Of a DNA stretch of 64,000 nucleotides, positions 1 to 11,240 are shown in pieces (position 1 is the stretch's first letter; each line of letters begins with the position of its first letter). The translations under genes and the position numbers were made by a program. Below the pieces are notes generated by a model. It worked only from the letters and a program-made list of their open reading frames with translations. It was not told the origin of the DNA and ran no database searches. This DNA is from Paragorgia papillata (lineage: Eukaryota; Cnidaria; Anthozoa; Scleralcyonacea; Coralliidae). Location of the stretch: the NCBI GenBank assembly GCA_035771165.1, contig JAWNZC010000324.1:254001-318000 (forward strand), written 5' to 3'.

Positions 1-1051
1 AACTCGATGTAAGTTAAAATCTGATACCTGGAACGTTAACGTCCAGTCATTCGTGGGGCAAAAAGTGAGGCAAAAGTTCCAGGCCCTTGCGCGGTTTGCA
101 GGTAGATTTCAGTCTCCCACAAAATGTTTTTTACACGGCCGCCGGTCTGCAAAAAGGTTTGAAAAATTATTCATTGAACCTTTTTATCACGCTTTGCTAA
201 ACGTACATTTAAAATTCTAATTGGTTGTGCTATGCTGCGAAACTAATTATGCAGTAATTGTTTATTTGTTGCTATAGTAAGGGTCATTGTCTTTACAAAA
301 CGTGCACGAAATTTGTAATTCAAGAAATTAGACAAACTTTTCGTTATATAAATATAAACCATATATTAGAGTTTCGTTACTCCGAAGAGGGAGGATACGA
401 AAAATCAACACAAACTTAGTGTAGAATATGCCGTTAGTACCAGTTTCATGTGTCGTTTTGTTTAAAAAGCATTCCGCATTCGTACCGTAAACAACAACTA
501 GCCATAAGTAAACGTGAAAAATAAACACTCTAGTTGTCAGTTATTTCTTAAAATACCATAAGTCACAAAAGACCGTTTAACACAGTGGAACAAAAAATTA
601 AAGGAGCAGACATTAGATGCATATTATGAAATATCAAGTATCAATACGTCTTCAAACTCGTACAAGAATAGCTTTCTCTCTCTTGTTCTCACCTATTCAG
701 CCGGCTGTTTTCATCCTAGCCAGCAAAAGGACGTCTGTTGTCTCAGTCTATTTTCATCCCTAGCTTAATTTACTGTATAGTTTTGGACTGCTATACAGTG
801 AATAAAACAACAACAGCACTGCACAACAATGGGAAACCATTAAATGCACGTTGAATCGGACAAAATAATTAATAAATAATTTTTTCAAACCTTTTTTCAT
901 TTCGCTCAAGACGGGCGGCCGTGTGAAAAACATTTTGTAGGAGACTGAATCCTACCTGCAAACCGCGCAGGGGCCTGGGACTTTTTGCCTCACCTTTCGG
1001 TTTCGCGTTAGCGTTCCAGGTATCAGATTTTAACTTACATCGAGTTCACTG
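1..1051. mobile_element. Non-autonomous hAT-type element (left copy, first bases cut by window edge)
   Basis: The terminal inverted repeats are long (more than 100 bp) and carry ...GAACTCGATGTAAG at one end and the complement ending ...CGAGTTCACTG at 1051. The flank on the right is CACCAAAC (1052-1059). In the complete second copy at 60943-61994 the same 8 bp lies on both sides, which identifies it as a hAT target duplication. I see no coding sequence inside. Confidence 0.85.
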
Positions 1052-1260
1052 CACCAAACCTATAGATTTCTAAGCGATTAGGTTTGATAATAACATTATA
1101 ACAACGATGTATAACTTTCTCCGTTAAATCATTATGCACGTGCGATGACAAAATGTTTAATTTGCATATCAAACAAACTGAAATATGTATCTCGCAAACG
1201 AAGCAAGAAAACAAAAAACTTGCGAAGATGTTACTTTGTCATTTAACTGTCGTGGCAATA

Positions 1261-1513
1261 GGCGAATTTCAGGGTATTGCGCGCGCATCATTTTTCAAAA
1301 AAACTGGCAAGCTCCACTCAAAGTAAACATACTGTTTAAAATAAACAAAGTATAGATACAGTTTCTGGATGTTTAACACTGTTATTCTGCTGTTGTTGGT
1401 CGCTAGTAAGTCTGTTTGTCATTGCTTACTTCTTGGGGAGCCCGCCAAGAGCCGGCCAAGAGCCCGCCAATTTCTTTGCAAAACGATGCGCGCGCAATAC
1501 CCTGAAATTCGCC
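1261..1513. mobile_element. MITE with TA flanks
   Basis: Inverted termini GGCGAATTTCAGGGTATTGC (1261 on) and its complement (ending 1513) enclose a short non-coding core, with TA on both sides. A second copy lies at 62206-62458. It is itself nested in a larger inverted repeat whose ends read CTGTCGTGGCAATAG (about 1244) and CTATTGCCACGACAG (about 1782-1796). Confidence 0.75.
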
Positions 1514-2298
1514 TATAGAAGCGTTCCTAAAATATCGTTGCAATATATTCTTCATTCCCCAAGTTGACCAATTCATTTGATGAAAATTATTGCTAACTTC
1601 CTGTTTTGAATTTGATTGGCTTCTGGTTTTTAAACAACGAATAAGAAACAGGATTATTTGCCAAACACCAATCAAATTCAAAACAGAATTCAAAACAAGA
1701 ACTTGTCAACGAATCTTACCAAATGAATTGTTCAACTAGTACTTGACGAATACATTGCAACAATATTTTACACAACGCTTCTATTGCCACGACAGTAAGT
1801 GTTCTTTCAGGATAAGACAGACTTAATTTTCGTTTCATAGGCACTTTAAACATTTTAATATTCAATTTGAGTACACTGAATATAAAATTTCCGCTTGCAG
1901 AATGAGTGGCAATACCGCAACATTTACAAAACATCGCTTGCTTAGTTTCCTCGCTAAAGAACGCGACTCAAGTTCGCATTGTAAAAAATACGTAAACCAC
2001 TAGTTTCCCTTAAGAAATGGCAATATTCCAAGCTGTTCAATGTATCAGCTGTTTGTATTCCTCCATATCGCCTCAACATTTAAAAATTCAGCAACCTTGA
2101 TTTATGCTTTAATGAAATTAGAGTACGGCTAATAAAGTATAGCTGAGCGTCGCCATTACATAACAGGAAGTCAAGTGGTATAAATTACCCAATCAGAACT
2201 CACCAAAATATAAAAATTTAATACCAATATGTATGTTGCGCCCACTTGGATTTATAAAAACATTTTACAATTCTTATAATAAGAAGGCTCATACTCAC

Positions 2299-2623
2299 TG
2301 AATTACTTGTCCACAAAATTCACAACTTGGCATCCCCGCTTTCTTGCTTGGTGGAGCAGTGGCCTTGGGTTGTGGTGCATAGGATGCTATCGGGGGAGGT
2401 GGTGAGAAAGAAGGAGCGGCCGGGGGAGGTTGTGGTGGAGAGGGAGCTCCACCATAAGGTTTCGCTGTCTGTTTGTATGCGGGCGCAGTAGGAACCCCAG
2501 ACTGTACCGTGATAGTCTGCGGTGGTCGACTGTGGCTCGGGGGAGTGTACGGTTTGGGGGCCTGAATGCGAGTTGTGGTTGGAACGTTGGCCGACGGTCG
2601 ACTCAAGGCACTGGGGTGTTCTT
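2299..2623 (-). CDS. PDZ-LIM gene, proline-rich exon with first LIM half-knuckle (left copy)
   Basis: Acceptor CATTACAG, donor GTGAGT, 325 nt. It encodes a linker of about 107 residues rich in P, A and S that ends in CEFCGQVIQ, the first zinc-binding C-x2-C of LIM1. Real translation enters from the preceding exon. The exon is the same length and apparently identical in 63559-63883, while the surrounding intron shows some differences between the two copies. Confidence 0.85.
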
Positions 2624-3293
2624 CTGTAATGAGATGAAAACAAGTGATATTTTAGTAAGCGGAAGCTGGAATATCGCATTCAATCAAATGAAGCCAAGTA
2701 AAAAAATTAATAAAAGAAAGATCATAGTTCGGATGATGTTGTAGTACAACGAAAGCTTAAAGGGGGACTACAGTCTGTTTTGCGCATGTTTTTTGATCTT
2801 GTTGTTAGAGAAATCCGATATGCTCGTTTTCATTCTACGCGGCGAATAGTTGACATTGATCTTGTTTATAGTCAAGATGGCCAAATTGTCAGATACAAAC
2901 ATAAAACTCATTCGTCAAACACTGGTAGTAGCAGGAAACATTATTATGCCACCATGCAGAGATGCCTCTAAGATATATATATGTAGATTGTCTCTAAGAT
3001 ATAGATATGTAGATTGAACTATGTACGCTCCTTCACTTCGTTGTTGTTGAGCACTCTGTGAAGTTGCGGTGGGTACCTATTAGCGATAATGCAACGCTCA
3101 CTACCCTTGTGGAAGTTTGAGCACTCTGGGCCCATGCGCAATTCATGCTATATGAATGTACTTCACCGATGCTGTTCCACATGCGGTTGTCACCGACAAT
3201 CGCATGTGTATAAGTAATTGATGAAATTCATTCAGATTGTTCCAAGCTACACTGATGAGCTGTTGTACAGCGAAACACCGTGTCTGTAGATTG

Positions 3294-3339
<46 letters not shown>

Positions 3340-6300
3340 CTATATATATATATATATATTCCAAACTTTTCGGAGATCTAGATGGAGAGAGTTTACTAAA
3401 GAAGGGAGCAAGCTGAAGACAGATTCGAAAGTTTTAGTTGTATTGCTTATATAGTTTTTACGCTGCTGGAAACCGGAGAATCTGTAGTATTAAAGCTTTG
3501 AACGGATTCGTTCAAGATTTTTTATCAAAATGTTATCAATATTTATCAAAATATTATGAAAATAATAAGGGCTCAAATTAAAACGTGTTAACAATTCTAT
3601 GGACATGCGCAAAAGGGACTGTTGTTCCCCAGTTTAGCTCTTTTTTACCATTTTTATCTTATTAAAACATTTTAACCATTTAACCACCAAAATCGACTTA
3701 TGTTTTACTCTGACTAATGGAGAAACCAGACCAGGTAAAAGAGTTACAAACAGTAGCTAACTGGTTTCATTTGATTTAGCTTTCAAACAATTAACATGCA
3801 TAGCGTATCCACTATCTATCTCTATCAACATCTCGGGCAAATATTTTCTAAACGAACCTCCAAACTGGTAAATAATATATCTACACCAAAGCCTAGCATT
3901 ATATCCTGATGAAAATAAGAGTCATTCAATCAGACACAAGAATAACTAGATCATAATTTTTAATAGAGTTTTTAACGTTTCGTTGTTATCATCACAACAT
4001 CTTCAAAGAATAAATTACTAAAGTCCAGAAAAAGCCTAAATATATTTACAGAATTTTTAATTATACATGCAATAACCACGACACACAAACTTCCTTTGCC
4101 TCAGGGAGCCTAATTGACATTATATGCACTACACTCGTCATTTGATTGTTGCAGCTTATTACTCGTTATTATAGGTCATTTGGAATTAGTCGGTTAGCTC
4201 ACTCGCACAAAACAGTTAAGATAAACATAGACAGTTCATGTATGTTCGCTTAACGGTAAAGGGTTTACAACGTAAGTAAATCACAATACCTTGTATTTAT
4301 ATGGGATTGTTTATTGCTATACGTGTTTTCAGTCACGATGATTTATGTAATAGCATGTGTAGAACGATATTCATTCATTATTATTTAGTTTCCACCGCAT
4401 GATTTGGAGCTTATTAATAAAATGGTTTAAATTAAAGGACTTCATTTGTGTAGTTGATCACAAGCGAACTCCGCGAACTCCGCAATCTCCTCGACGAGGG
4501 TCAGATTAATCCGGGAACGCGACATACAGATAATATGCCAATATTGGTTCCGCACATGTCTTTTTCAGTTTACTGTTTTCTCATACCTGGGAGCACGGGT
4601 GGCGTGTGCTGCTAGGGCGCTGCCTCTCACCAATACTTAAAGGTCAACTATACCTTTTGAGGGTATATATATTTTCAAAGCAGTTATCATCTAATTTCGC
4701 AAAATTGAAGAAAAAAATGAATTTGGAGTAAAAGCGCATGACTTACTGGGGGGAGATTCTAAGTACCTCTTGATGCACGACCGAGTTGTTTAGAAGAATG
4801 GGTACTACATATTCGGTGACGTCATACCGGTAAGTTGCCTAATTACCGCAGAAATATTCCAATGTTCGAGCTTTGGTTTGCCACCTATTTACTCGTGCAA
4901 ATACGTGTATTAGCGTTATTTTGGGGCATTTTAATGTATATCTTCTTCACAGTATTTCAAAGAGTCTTCTTAATTGTATTTGGGTGAGTTTTGCGATATT
5001 TTTCTTCCCCTCCATAATAGGCGTAGTTTTTTTTTTTTCGAAAACCGTTGTACTGCTGTACCGTTTGGTAAGCTAAAATATCATAGCCATTCTTGATAAG
5101 TCGTGGAGTCGAACTTGTGGTCGGGTATTTTTTCGAAAAACTCTCCTAGTTAGCATGTTGACAATGTTGTAGCCTTTTGCCGAAGCGAGCTCTGTTTTAC
5201 CGGTATGACGTCACAAGTTTGCTAGTGCCAGACTACCTTTTAACGCGGTCGTTGTTTAAATATGGTTCAGAAAAATGGCCAAAACTCGATCTTTGACAGA
5301 ACATAAAAACAGAACCGAGTGACCGATTTTAATTTTTTCTTCGGTTTTGGAATAAACGTTTTCGAATTTAAAGCCCTAATCAAACGAGAACGCAAGTCAT
5401 CACAAGTTGGCAGTCACGCTATCCCAGCCAGCCCCTCTGAATAGTTTCCCAAAAATATCATGTACCGTGACAAAGTTAAAACTTGTTAAAAACACTCATG
5501 AAACCTTTATTTTGTTAATTTGGGTGTCCAAACGACCGCCACAGAAATTCTGACTGCCAACTTGCGATGACTTGCGTTCTCGTTTGATTAGGGCTTAACA
5601 GAAAATATAATAACCTCAAAAGGTATAGTTGACCTTTAAGCCAGGTTAGACGGGGTTAGTACTTGGATGGGTGACCATCTGGGAACAGCCCCGTTCTCGA
5701 GCTTGGACCATTGTTTAGTTGGTCTCTCCTGTTCTCCGAGGGTTTTTTACCGGGTTCTCCGGTTTTCCTCCCTCCGCAAAAGCAACACCATCTGGGATAG
5801 GAGTGGCGCCCTCCCCTGCCTTAGGGTAGCAGCTAAACGAAAGAGGGGCCTTCCCGCTCCTCCGACCGCGGACGACCGGTATTATGTATGTAACTTTTAT
5901 ATATAGTTTTCTTTTATTTATTTTTCTCTGATTGGTTAATAATATCTTTCTATTATTGGCTATTCCATTTATAATTAAAAAAATTATGTAAATACATTTA
6001 AGAACTTATGCAAATTATTCTCTGAAGATGTTGTAATGATAACAACAAAATGTCAGAAAAAAAGCCCAATATGATAAATCTGCTGTTGCCAAACACGCTT
6101 GGAAGTATGACCATTTAGCAATACTTCTCACGGAGAACAGGGGAATCTATTGAGATTGCAAAACATCAGGAGGGACAGCCATTAAACAGCACTTGGTGGG
6201 CCCTATTAGGACAACATTCTTGATTTTGTTTTCTAATTAATAAAATTAACGTGATACGCCATTGTATTCTTACGTGATTTAATTGATCAGTTGCTTAGTT

Positions 6301-8236
6301 TATAAATGACGTGAGCCAACAGCTTGTTGTTATTGCTCTGATAAAGACCCGAGTCAACAGGCCAAAAGCTTAGCAAATAAAAAATTTACGTGATGTTTCC
6401 ACAAAACGTTATCTATAAAATGTTAGAATTTTAAATTATTACTGAATATTATTATTGCACTCTACACCACGTACAGTATATACGTCTCCATCATTGCGGC
6501 TTACCTCCAGACGTTATACTCTTCTCCAAAAGCTTAAACGTTCTTGATTGAGGGCCAAAGTCTTCTTCATCTTCGGCGAGAAGTTCCGGCGGAGGAGGGG
6601 GTAGTTCTAACAAAGAAAAAAAAAAGAAAAATATAACTTACGAGTCAGTAACCACCATCATCGCGTTTTGTTGGAACGCAGGCATTATTAATATGCTATG
6701 CCTCCAGACAACACCGCTACAAAACGTTTTGCGCCTGCAAGCGAAAACTCCCGACCAAAAAGAGCGGGAACTATTGTTATCCTGTTATTCCACGAGACTG
6801 CCACACGTTTCTTGCAAATTTTAAGATACTCCATACTTGCTGTATAGCAGCTGCATTATCACATTCTGAGATGGACCCTTCGTAATTTCCATTGCCCTTT
6901 TTTTAAAAATTAATGGTCGAGTCTTACTTAGTCTTCACTGCATGTTTAGCTGTTGTTGTCATGGCTATTTCCCATTTTTCTTGCAGTGTTTACTCTTACA
7001 AACTCACGCATGAGCAAACGTTTGGCAACAATACTAAGTAGATCCTTGGAATATTTGAAAAGTATCAGGTTCAAAATATTTTTATAGTAAATTCTAAGGT
7101 AAATTAATAGGACTTTGCATTATAATAATTAGTAAATATATAAATCTGGTAGATTAGTAGAATTTGCATACATTTTCAATATTTTAACTGCATCCACAAC
7201 GCATCATAAAATTAGCTTTTTATATAGGCATTCTATGTGTAAATTTTGAATAATTGATAAATAATTAATATAGTCCCCACGCGTTGAAGAGGAATCTCTT
7301 CACAGAAAAACACTTCGATGATTCAATATCTGTGCAAAAACAATAAGCATCATTACAAATATACGGGTCATTATTTGTCTCATTTGCACTGGTGAACTCC
7401 ACTCTTCATATCTGGAACGCTAACTTCAGTCATTATCATGCTTCAAAAGTGAAGTGAAGATTTTCGTATATCACGTTCGATTCAGTCTCCTATCTGACGG
7501 TGTCAGTTACCTTTTGACCGCGTAAAAGCGATGTAATATAGGGGGGAGGGGTGTGTGAATAGGAGTGCGGATCGGCGGATTTCGTCCTAAAACCCAGTGC
7601 GGATTTCGGTTCTGATCAAAATTTTTGTGGGATTTGTGGATCCTGTGAAAGTGGCGGATTGTGGATTTTCCCAATAATTGACCTCGGATGATGGATTTTG
7701 CTTTAATTTTCTATGGAACCTGGATTTGATTTCTGTGTTGGATTGTGGATTTCGCATATTATTGATCGGATTATATGATTGACGATCTTTCATTGTCATT
7801 GTCATGAGGGGAAGAAATGATCATAGACGAGTCTACACAAGTTGAAGTAATTGTCAGCATGTTGAAGTAAAATTCGCGAGAATCGTGCAAATTCGGAAAG
7901 TTCAACAAAACTGTAACTGCGGATTCGGATTTCAATAAAAAGAGGTGGATTGTCGGATTTGACAAAAAAAATCAGCAGATTGTCGGATTTCAGTACCCCT
8001 ATTCACCGTCCCCCAATATATATCTGACTTCACTTTCTGCCCTAGAGTTAGCGTTCCAGTTGTGGAAATTGAGTTCACTGACTTTACCCTCGTCATCAGG
8101 CTCTCCTCGGCTCACTTTCCGACCACCACTCAAGCAACGTAACCCTGTCGACTCATCAGAAAGATTCGTACTTCGTAGCATCTTGAGCACTTCAGAATCT
8201 TCAAGAGTATCCTCTTTTTTTTCTTCCGGAGGTTTC
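2299..8236 (-). CDS. PDZ and LIM domain protein (ALP/Enigma family), middle exons only
   Basis: Three exons can be joined in frame on the minus strand: 8236-8088, 6606-6505 and 2623-2299. The splice phases fit exactly: 8088 leaves one base, 6606 supplies two, 6505 leaves one and 2623 supplies two. The joined peptide contains SEVLKML and PQSRTFKLLEKSI, which resemble the conserved internal region (DUF4749/ZM-like) between the PDZ and LIM domains of vertebrate PDLIM proteins. A proline-rich linker follows, then CEFCGQVIQ, the start of the first LIM domain. Proteins of this family tether kinases and signalling proteins to alpha-actinin and actin in the cytoskeleton (family knowledge). The upstream PDZ exon was not found and the remaining LIM exons would lie left of the window. 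The last exon here is duplicated at 63559-63883. Confidence 0.75.
3009..3284 (+). mobile_element. Retrozyme-like unit bounded by a hammerhead cleavage site
   Basis: TGTAGATTGAACTA occurs at 3009 and again at 3285, immediately after the predicted hammerhead cleavage point. The 276-bp interval is therefore one monomer followed by the start of a second, which is the arrangement expected of retrozymes and hammerhead satellites. The unit has other strong hairpins, such as CACATGCGGTTGTC paired with GACAATCGCATGTG at 3178-3208. It is flanked by TA-rich sequence on both sides and has no ORF of note. It lies antisense in an intron of the PDZ-LIM gene. Confidence 0.7.
3247..3289 (+). ncRNA. Type I hammerhead self-cleaving ribozyme
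   Basis: All core elements are present in order. Stem I strand CTACA (3247-3251) is followed by CTGATGA (3252-3258). Stem II is GCTG, loop TTGTA, CAGC (3259-3271), and GAA follows (3272-3274). Stem III is short, ACA/TGT with a CCG loop (3275-3283). The cleavage triplet GTC ends at 3284, and TGTAG (3285-3289) pairs perfectly with CTACA. Stem I can be extended by GTT-C-CAA (3239-3245) with TTGAAC (3291-3296). A very short stem III is typical of hammerheads in Penelope-like elements and animal retrozymes, which are thought to cleave efficiently as dimers. Cleavage is inferred, not shown. Confidence 0.88.
3297..3360. repeat. (TA)n microsatellite
   Basis: About 60 bp of alternating TA with one TTCC interruption, directly downstream of the hammerhead unit. 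The rest of 2731-4580 shows no further gene or element that I can define. Confidence 0.9.
4641..5635. mobile_element. TTAA-flanked MITE with perfect inverted termini
   Basis: The termini AGGTCAACTATACCTTTTG and the exact complement are bordered by TTAA at 4637-4640 and 5636-5639. A TTAA duplication is the hallmark of piggyBac-type insertion, although these termini do not start with the usual CCC. GACGTCA-containing subterminal repeats also face each other near 4818 and 5205. There is no transposase ORF. It interrupts a SINE, so it is younger than the SINE. Confidence 0.82.
5372..5594. mobile_element. Nested MITE inside the TTAA element
   Basis: Arms of about 45 bp (AGCCCTAATCAAACGAGAAC and its complement) flank a short core, with TTAA-like bases at both borders. 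It sits within the element at 4641-5635, giving a three-layer nest with the SINE. Confidence 0.7.
6505..6606 (-). CDS. PDZ-LIM gene, internal exon (QSRTFKLL region)
   Basis: Acceptor TTTGTTAG, donor GTAAGC, 102 nt. It encodes ELPPPPPELLAEDEEDF followed by GPQSRTFKLLEKSITSG. The QSRTFKLLEKSI segment corresponds to the conserved QSxSFxxLQ segment that precedes the LIM region in PDLIM proteins. Phase 1 at both ends matches the neighbouring exons. Confidence 0.72.
6610..7385. other. Intron sequence without recognisable feature
   Basis: AT-rich sequence between two PDZ-LIM exons. I see no gene, RNA or clear repeat in it. Confidence 0.5.
7390..8080. mobile_element. hAT-like MITE relative abutting a splice donor
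   Basis: The termini GTGAACTC...CTGGAACGCTAAC and GTTAGCGTTCCAG...GAGTTCACTG belong to the same family as the element at 1-1051 and 60943-61994. The interior has irregular tandem GGATTTG/GGATTGT blocks. The right end stops 7 bp from the donor of the exon at 8088. An 8-bp duplication (ACTTTACC expected) is not visible on the left, so the left border is uncertain. Confidence 0.55.
8088..8236 (-). CDS. PDZ-LIM gene, internal exon (SEVLKML region)
   Basis: The acceptor CTTACAG lies just upstream of 8236 and the donor GTAAAGT starts at 8087. The exon encodes about 50 residues, KPPEEKKEDTLEDSEVLKML and onward, acidic then basic. SEVLKML resembles the SEVYKML segment of vertebrate PDLIM proteins. 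A hAT-like element ends only 7 bp from the donor. Confidence 0.65.
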
Positions 8237-9360
8237 CTGTAAGAGAGAGAGATATACTTGAGAATATCTGAATATGTCTCTGGAAATATGCTCAGGGAAG
8301 CACGAGTGGCTGCATGTGCTGTTAGCGCGCTACCTCCAACCTTCGTCCCCAGAGTGTTTGTGAGGGTTTTGGCGGGAAGACGATGAGAGACATTTAGAAG
8401 ATTTTCCGGTGAGTTCAGCGCATGGTAGAACCAAAACCTCGGTATGAGTAAAATACTCTGTCTGCTTTTCGCAGTTCGCTTGCACAGACTCAATGTTTTT
8501 AAAGGGTATTGGCAATAAAAATTAAATTTATCCCATTTGAAAGAACTCGTCAAATGGTATAAGAAGACCTTTTGTAATTTTTCTGTATCTTTCTTGTGTT
8601 TTGAAATATTTCGACCAATCGCCATCTTGTTGTAATATTGGGCCTAATTAACTAGGAAATTGGTGACGTCACAAGCAGGGTAAACCTGATGAAACTACTC
8701 CGTGGGTGACCAAATTTCCACGGAAGGCTTTTTAAATGTTGTGGGTCAATATAAAATGGAAATAGCCCAACAAAATCGAGTTTCTAGCTCATAATGTCAT
8801 AAGGTTGGCAAGATAAAAATTTCACTTTACCCTGCTTATGATGTCACATCAAGACAAGGTTTCAGATAAAAAATATAAAGTGTCTCTATCAATTTCGCGC
8901 TCGTTCCCAGTAAAGAACGTCTATTTTGTTAAAGTTTACTGTACGCATGCTCTGTACGTCCACATATCCCACAAGTGTTTAACTATCATTTAGGCTAGGT
9001 GTATAAATCAAACGGTAATTACTATTATACTTATAAGGAAGAAAGTGGGATGCCTTTTGATAATGACGTAACTTCGGGAATCAGTCGGAGAGCTATCGGT
9101 TATGATGTATTACCCGGGGGGTTGAGTATCAGCTAGGGTTTGGGGAGAAGCATAAATAATAAGTCGATTATGACGTAGTGAAAACCAAGGGGGTTCCGGA
9201 ACACTAGGGTTAGGCGCTAATGAATGAGATTAGGGTTAGGAAGTCCCAAAGGAGCCTGAGAATGAATAAATAAAAATTGAATAATTAATGAGGCGGCATC
9301 CCTTTGGATGCTACTACCGTGCATCTGTTATAACGACAATTCAATTCATTCAATTTGTAT
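8237..9360. other. Non-coding stretch upstream of the PDZ-LIM exon
   Basis: It contains a SINE-head-like segment near 8290-8345 (GTGGCTGCATGTGCTGTTAG) and a weak inverted repeat around 8680-8850. I searched the minus strand for a PDZ exon and saw none. Confidence 0.4.
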
Positions 9361-9369
9361 GGGAGATAA

Positions 9370-11240
9370 AGACTTATGAATAACAAAGAAAACGGCGTGA
9401 ATTTTGAACTAAGAAGAAAAATACACTCTGTAATTAATAAATATATAAAGAATCGGAATAAGCATCATCATTCTAAATATAAAAATATCGAAACAAATTA
9501 AAACTATTCATTACAGATTAGTAAAATACTAAACCATTGTGAAAATACTAAAGCCACATGGAGAGGTATTAAAGAATTAATATCATTGCAATCTCGGACA
9601 GCTCGTTCTCCAAGTATAGTAATTAAAGGAAATGACAATGGCCTCAAATACATTCTATCAATATTTTTCTAGTATTGGAAATAATCTTGCTAGTTCTTTA
9701 CCAGAAACTGAAATATCATTTACTTCATATCTACCAGAACCGTTAAGCAATAGCTTATATGTTGCCCCAGTTACCAAATTTGAAATAGAACAAGAAATTT
9801 CAAAATTCAACCCCAGAAAATCTAGTTGATCATTCAGTGTCCCAATATATATTCTTAAATTACTAAATTCATCAATTATTTCAGAACCTTTAGAAATTTT
9901 ATTCAATCAGTCGCTCTTACCGTAGTACCAAATAAATTTATAATTGCAAAATTAATACCTATTTTCAAAAGCAATTCTAGTATGTATTTATCAAACTACC
10001 GTCCAGTGTCTCTTCTTTCTGAATTTCTTCAAATTCTAGAAAAACGTTGTTATACAACAATCAATTTGGATTTCGTATAATGCATTCTCAACACTGCAGC
10101 CAATATTGGCTGTTACGAATTAAATTCAACAATCAATCGATGAAGGAAATTATTGCTGTAATGTGTTTCTCGATCTAAGTAAAGCTTTTGATACTGTAAA
10201 TCATGACATTTTATTGTACAAGCTGGAGTATCATAAAATAAGAGGCACGTTGCTTGATTGGTTCAAAACAGACAGCAATATGTAGTTATATATAGACGAT
10301 ACATCTTCTAATTTAAATTATATCCCATGTGGAGTTCCCCAAGACTCCATTCTGGGCTTGAGTTTATTTTTAATTTATATAAATGATTTTCAGCTTTCTT
10401 CAAAAATTTTCAAATTCCATATATATCAGTTGCAGATGATACTATAGTTTATTTGCCAGTGACAATAGTTTGGCTTTGTGCAAGTAAGTTATCGCTCAGC
10501 ACCGATAAAACGAATATTGTTCAGTTTTTCATCATGTCGTCAAAAGAAAACACAGAATTCATTTTACTTGATGATCAATAACAAATTTATTAAGCAGGAA
10601 AAAAACCAGTAAAATATTTAGGTATTTTAATCAATTCGGAGCTTAGCTGGAAACCTCACATTAAAGAAATATCATGCAAAAATATTATAGAAGTAATAGC
10701 ATTTTATGGAAACTAAGACATTATATATTAACAGGACAGTATTAGTTCAACTATATATATTATTCCCTCAATTTTCCATACTTGACTTATGGTATTTTCT
10801 CATGGGGAAATACATATAAGTCAAGTACGTTAGCTTTATTTATTTTGCAAAAGAATGCAATTCGCAGAATAACATTATTTTTTGCTCATACCACTTTTTT
10901 ATTTAAAGATTTAAAAATCCTAAAACTTCCTGAACTTATCTCCTTCCACACTGCAATATTTATATATAAATTTGACTCACTAAAACTCTTACCACATATT
11001 CTTAATGATTTTTTCAAACCTATAACTAAAGTTCATTCACAAAATACTAGACTAGCAGCCAAATCGTCTTATTATCTTCCTTAGTCCAGAACTAACTATG
11101 GTTTATTCAGCATCACGCAGATATACTGGTGTAAAATTATGGAACGAAATTGACAGTCATTTAAAATCTCTATCAATTAAACTATTCAAGCGAGAATTAA
11201 AAAATATATATTTAGATACTAATATTAATATCTTCTTGTA
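9370..11240 (+). pseudogene. Decayed non-LTR retrotransposon (LINE) with reverse transcriptase remnants
   Basis: Frameshifts and stops break the reading frame, but reverse transcriptase signatures can be read in successive frames: YRPVSLL near 10000, LDLSKAFDTVNHDIL near 10170, YIPCGVPQDSILG near 10320, VADDTIVYL near 10435 and a C-terminal SRRYTGVKLWNEID near 11115. The YADDT-like motif and the C-terminal GxKLWN block are typical of L2/CR1/jockey-type LINEs. No endonuclease domain was identified. It is dead, and no 5' end is visible. Confidence 0.8.

Larger units (their letters stand above)
1..2730. repeat. Copy A of a ~61-kb-spaced near-identical direct duplication
   Basis: This stretch matches 60948-63990 in the same orientation with only scattered substitutions and small indels (about 1-2% by eye). 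The match begins at the first base of the window, so the repeat probably extends further left, and it stops at 2730. It contains a non-autonomous hAT element, a 253-bp MITE and one complete PDZ-LIM exon. The main difference is a 309-bp SINE present only in the right-hand copy. The divergence is of the order expected between alleles of an outbred invertebrate, so an assembly duplication is as plausible as a recent segmental duplication. Confidence 0.93.
4588..5925 (+). mobile_element. tRNA/5S-related SINE, split by an inserted MITE
   Basis: The left part (4588-4636) has a tRNA-like head, GGGTGGCGTGTGCTGCTAGG. The right part (5640-5925) continues with GGTTAGTACTTGGATGGGTG, which matches the 3' part of eukaryotic 5S rRNA including the box C promoter region. 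A body of the kind seen in cnidarian SINEs (CCGAGGG..., GGTTCTCCGGTTTTCC) follows. The 995-bp element at 4641-5635 separates the halves. The box C motif is seen directly; the SINE assignment is inference. Confidence 0.6.

Noticed and set aside
5643..5685. Functional 5S rRNA gene
   Set aside because: Only the 3' part with box C is present; the 5' half is missing and a SINE body follows.
7999..8625. 208-codon minus-strand ORF as a single gene
   Set aside because: Only 8088-8236 has splice sites and family motifs; the rest runs through a transposon end and intron sequence.
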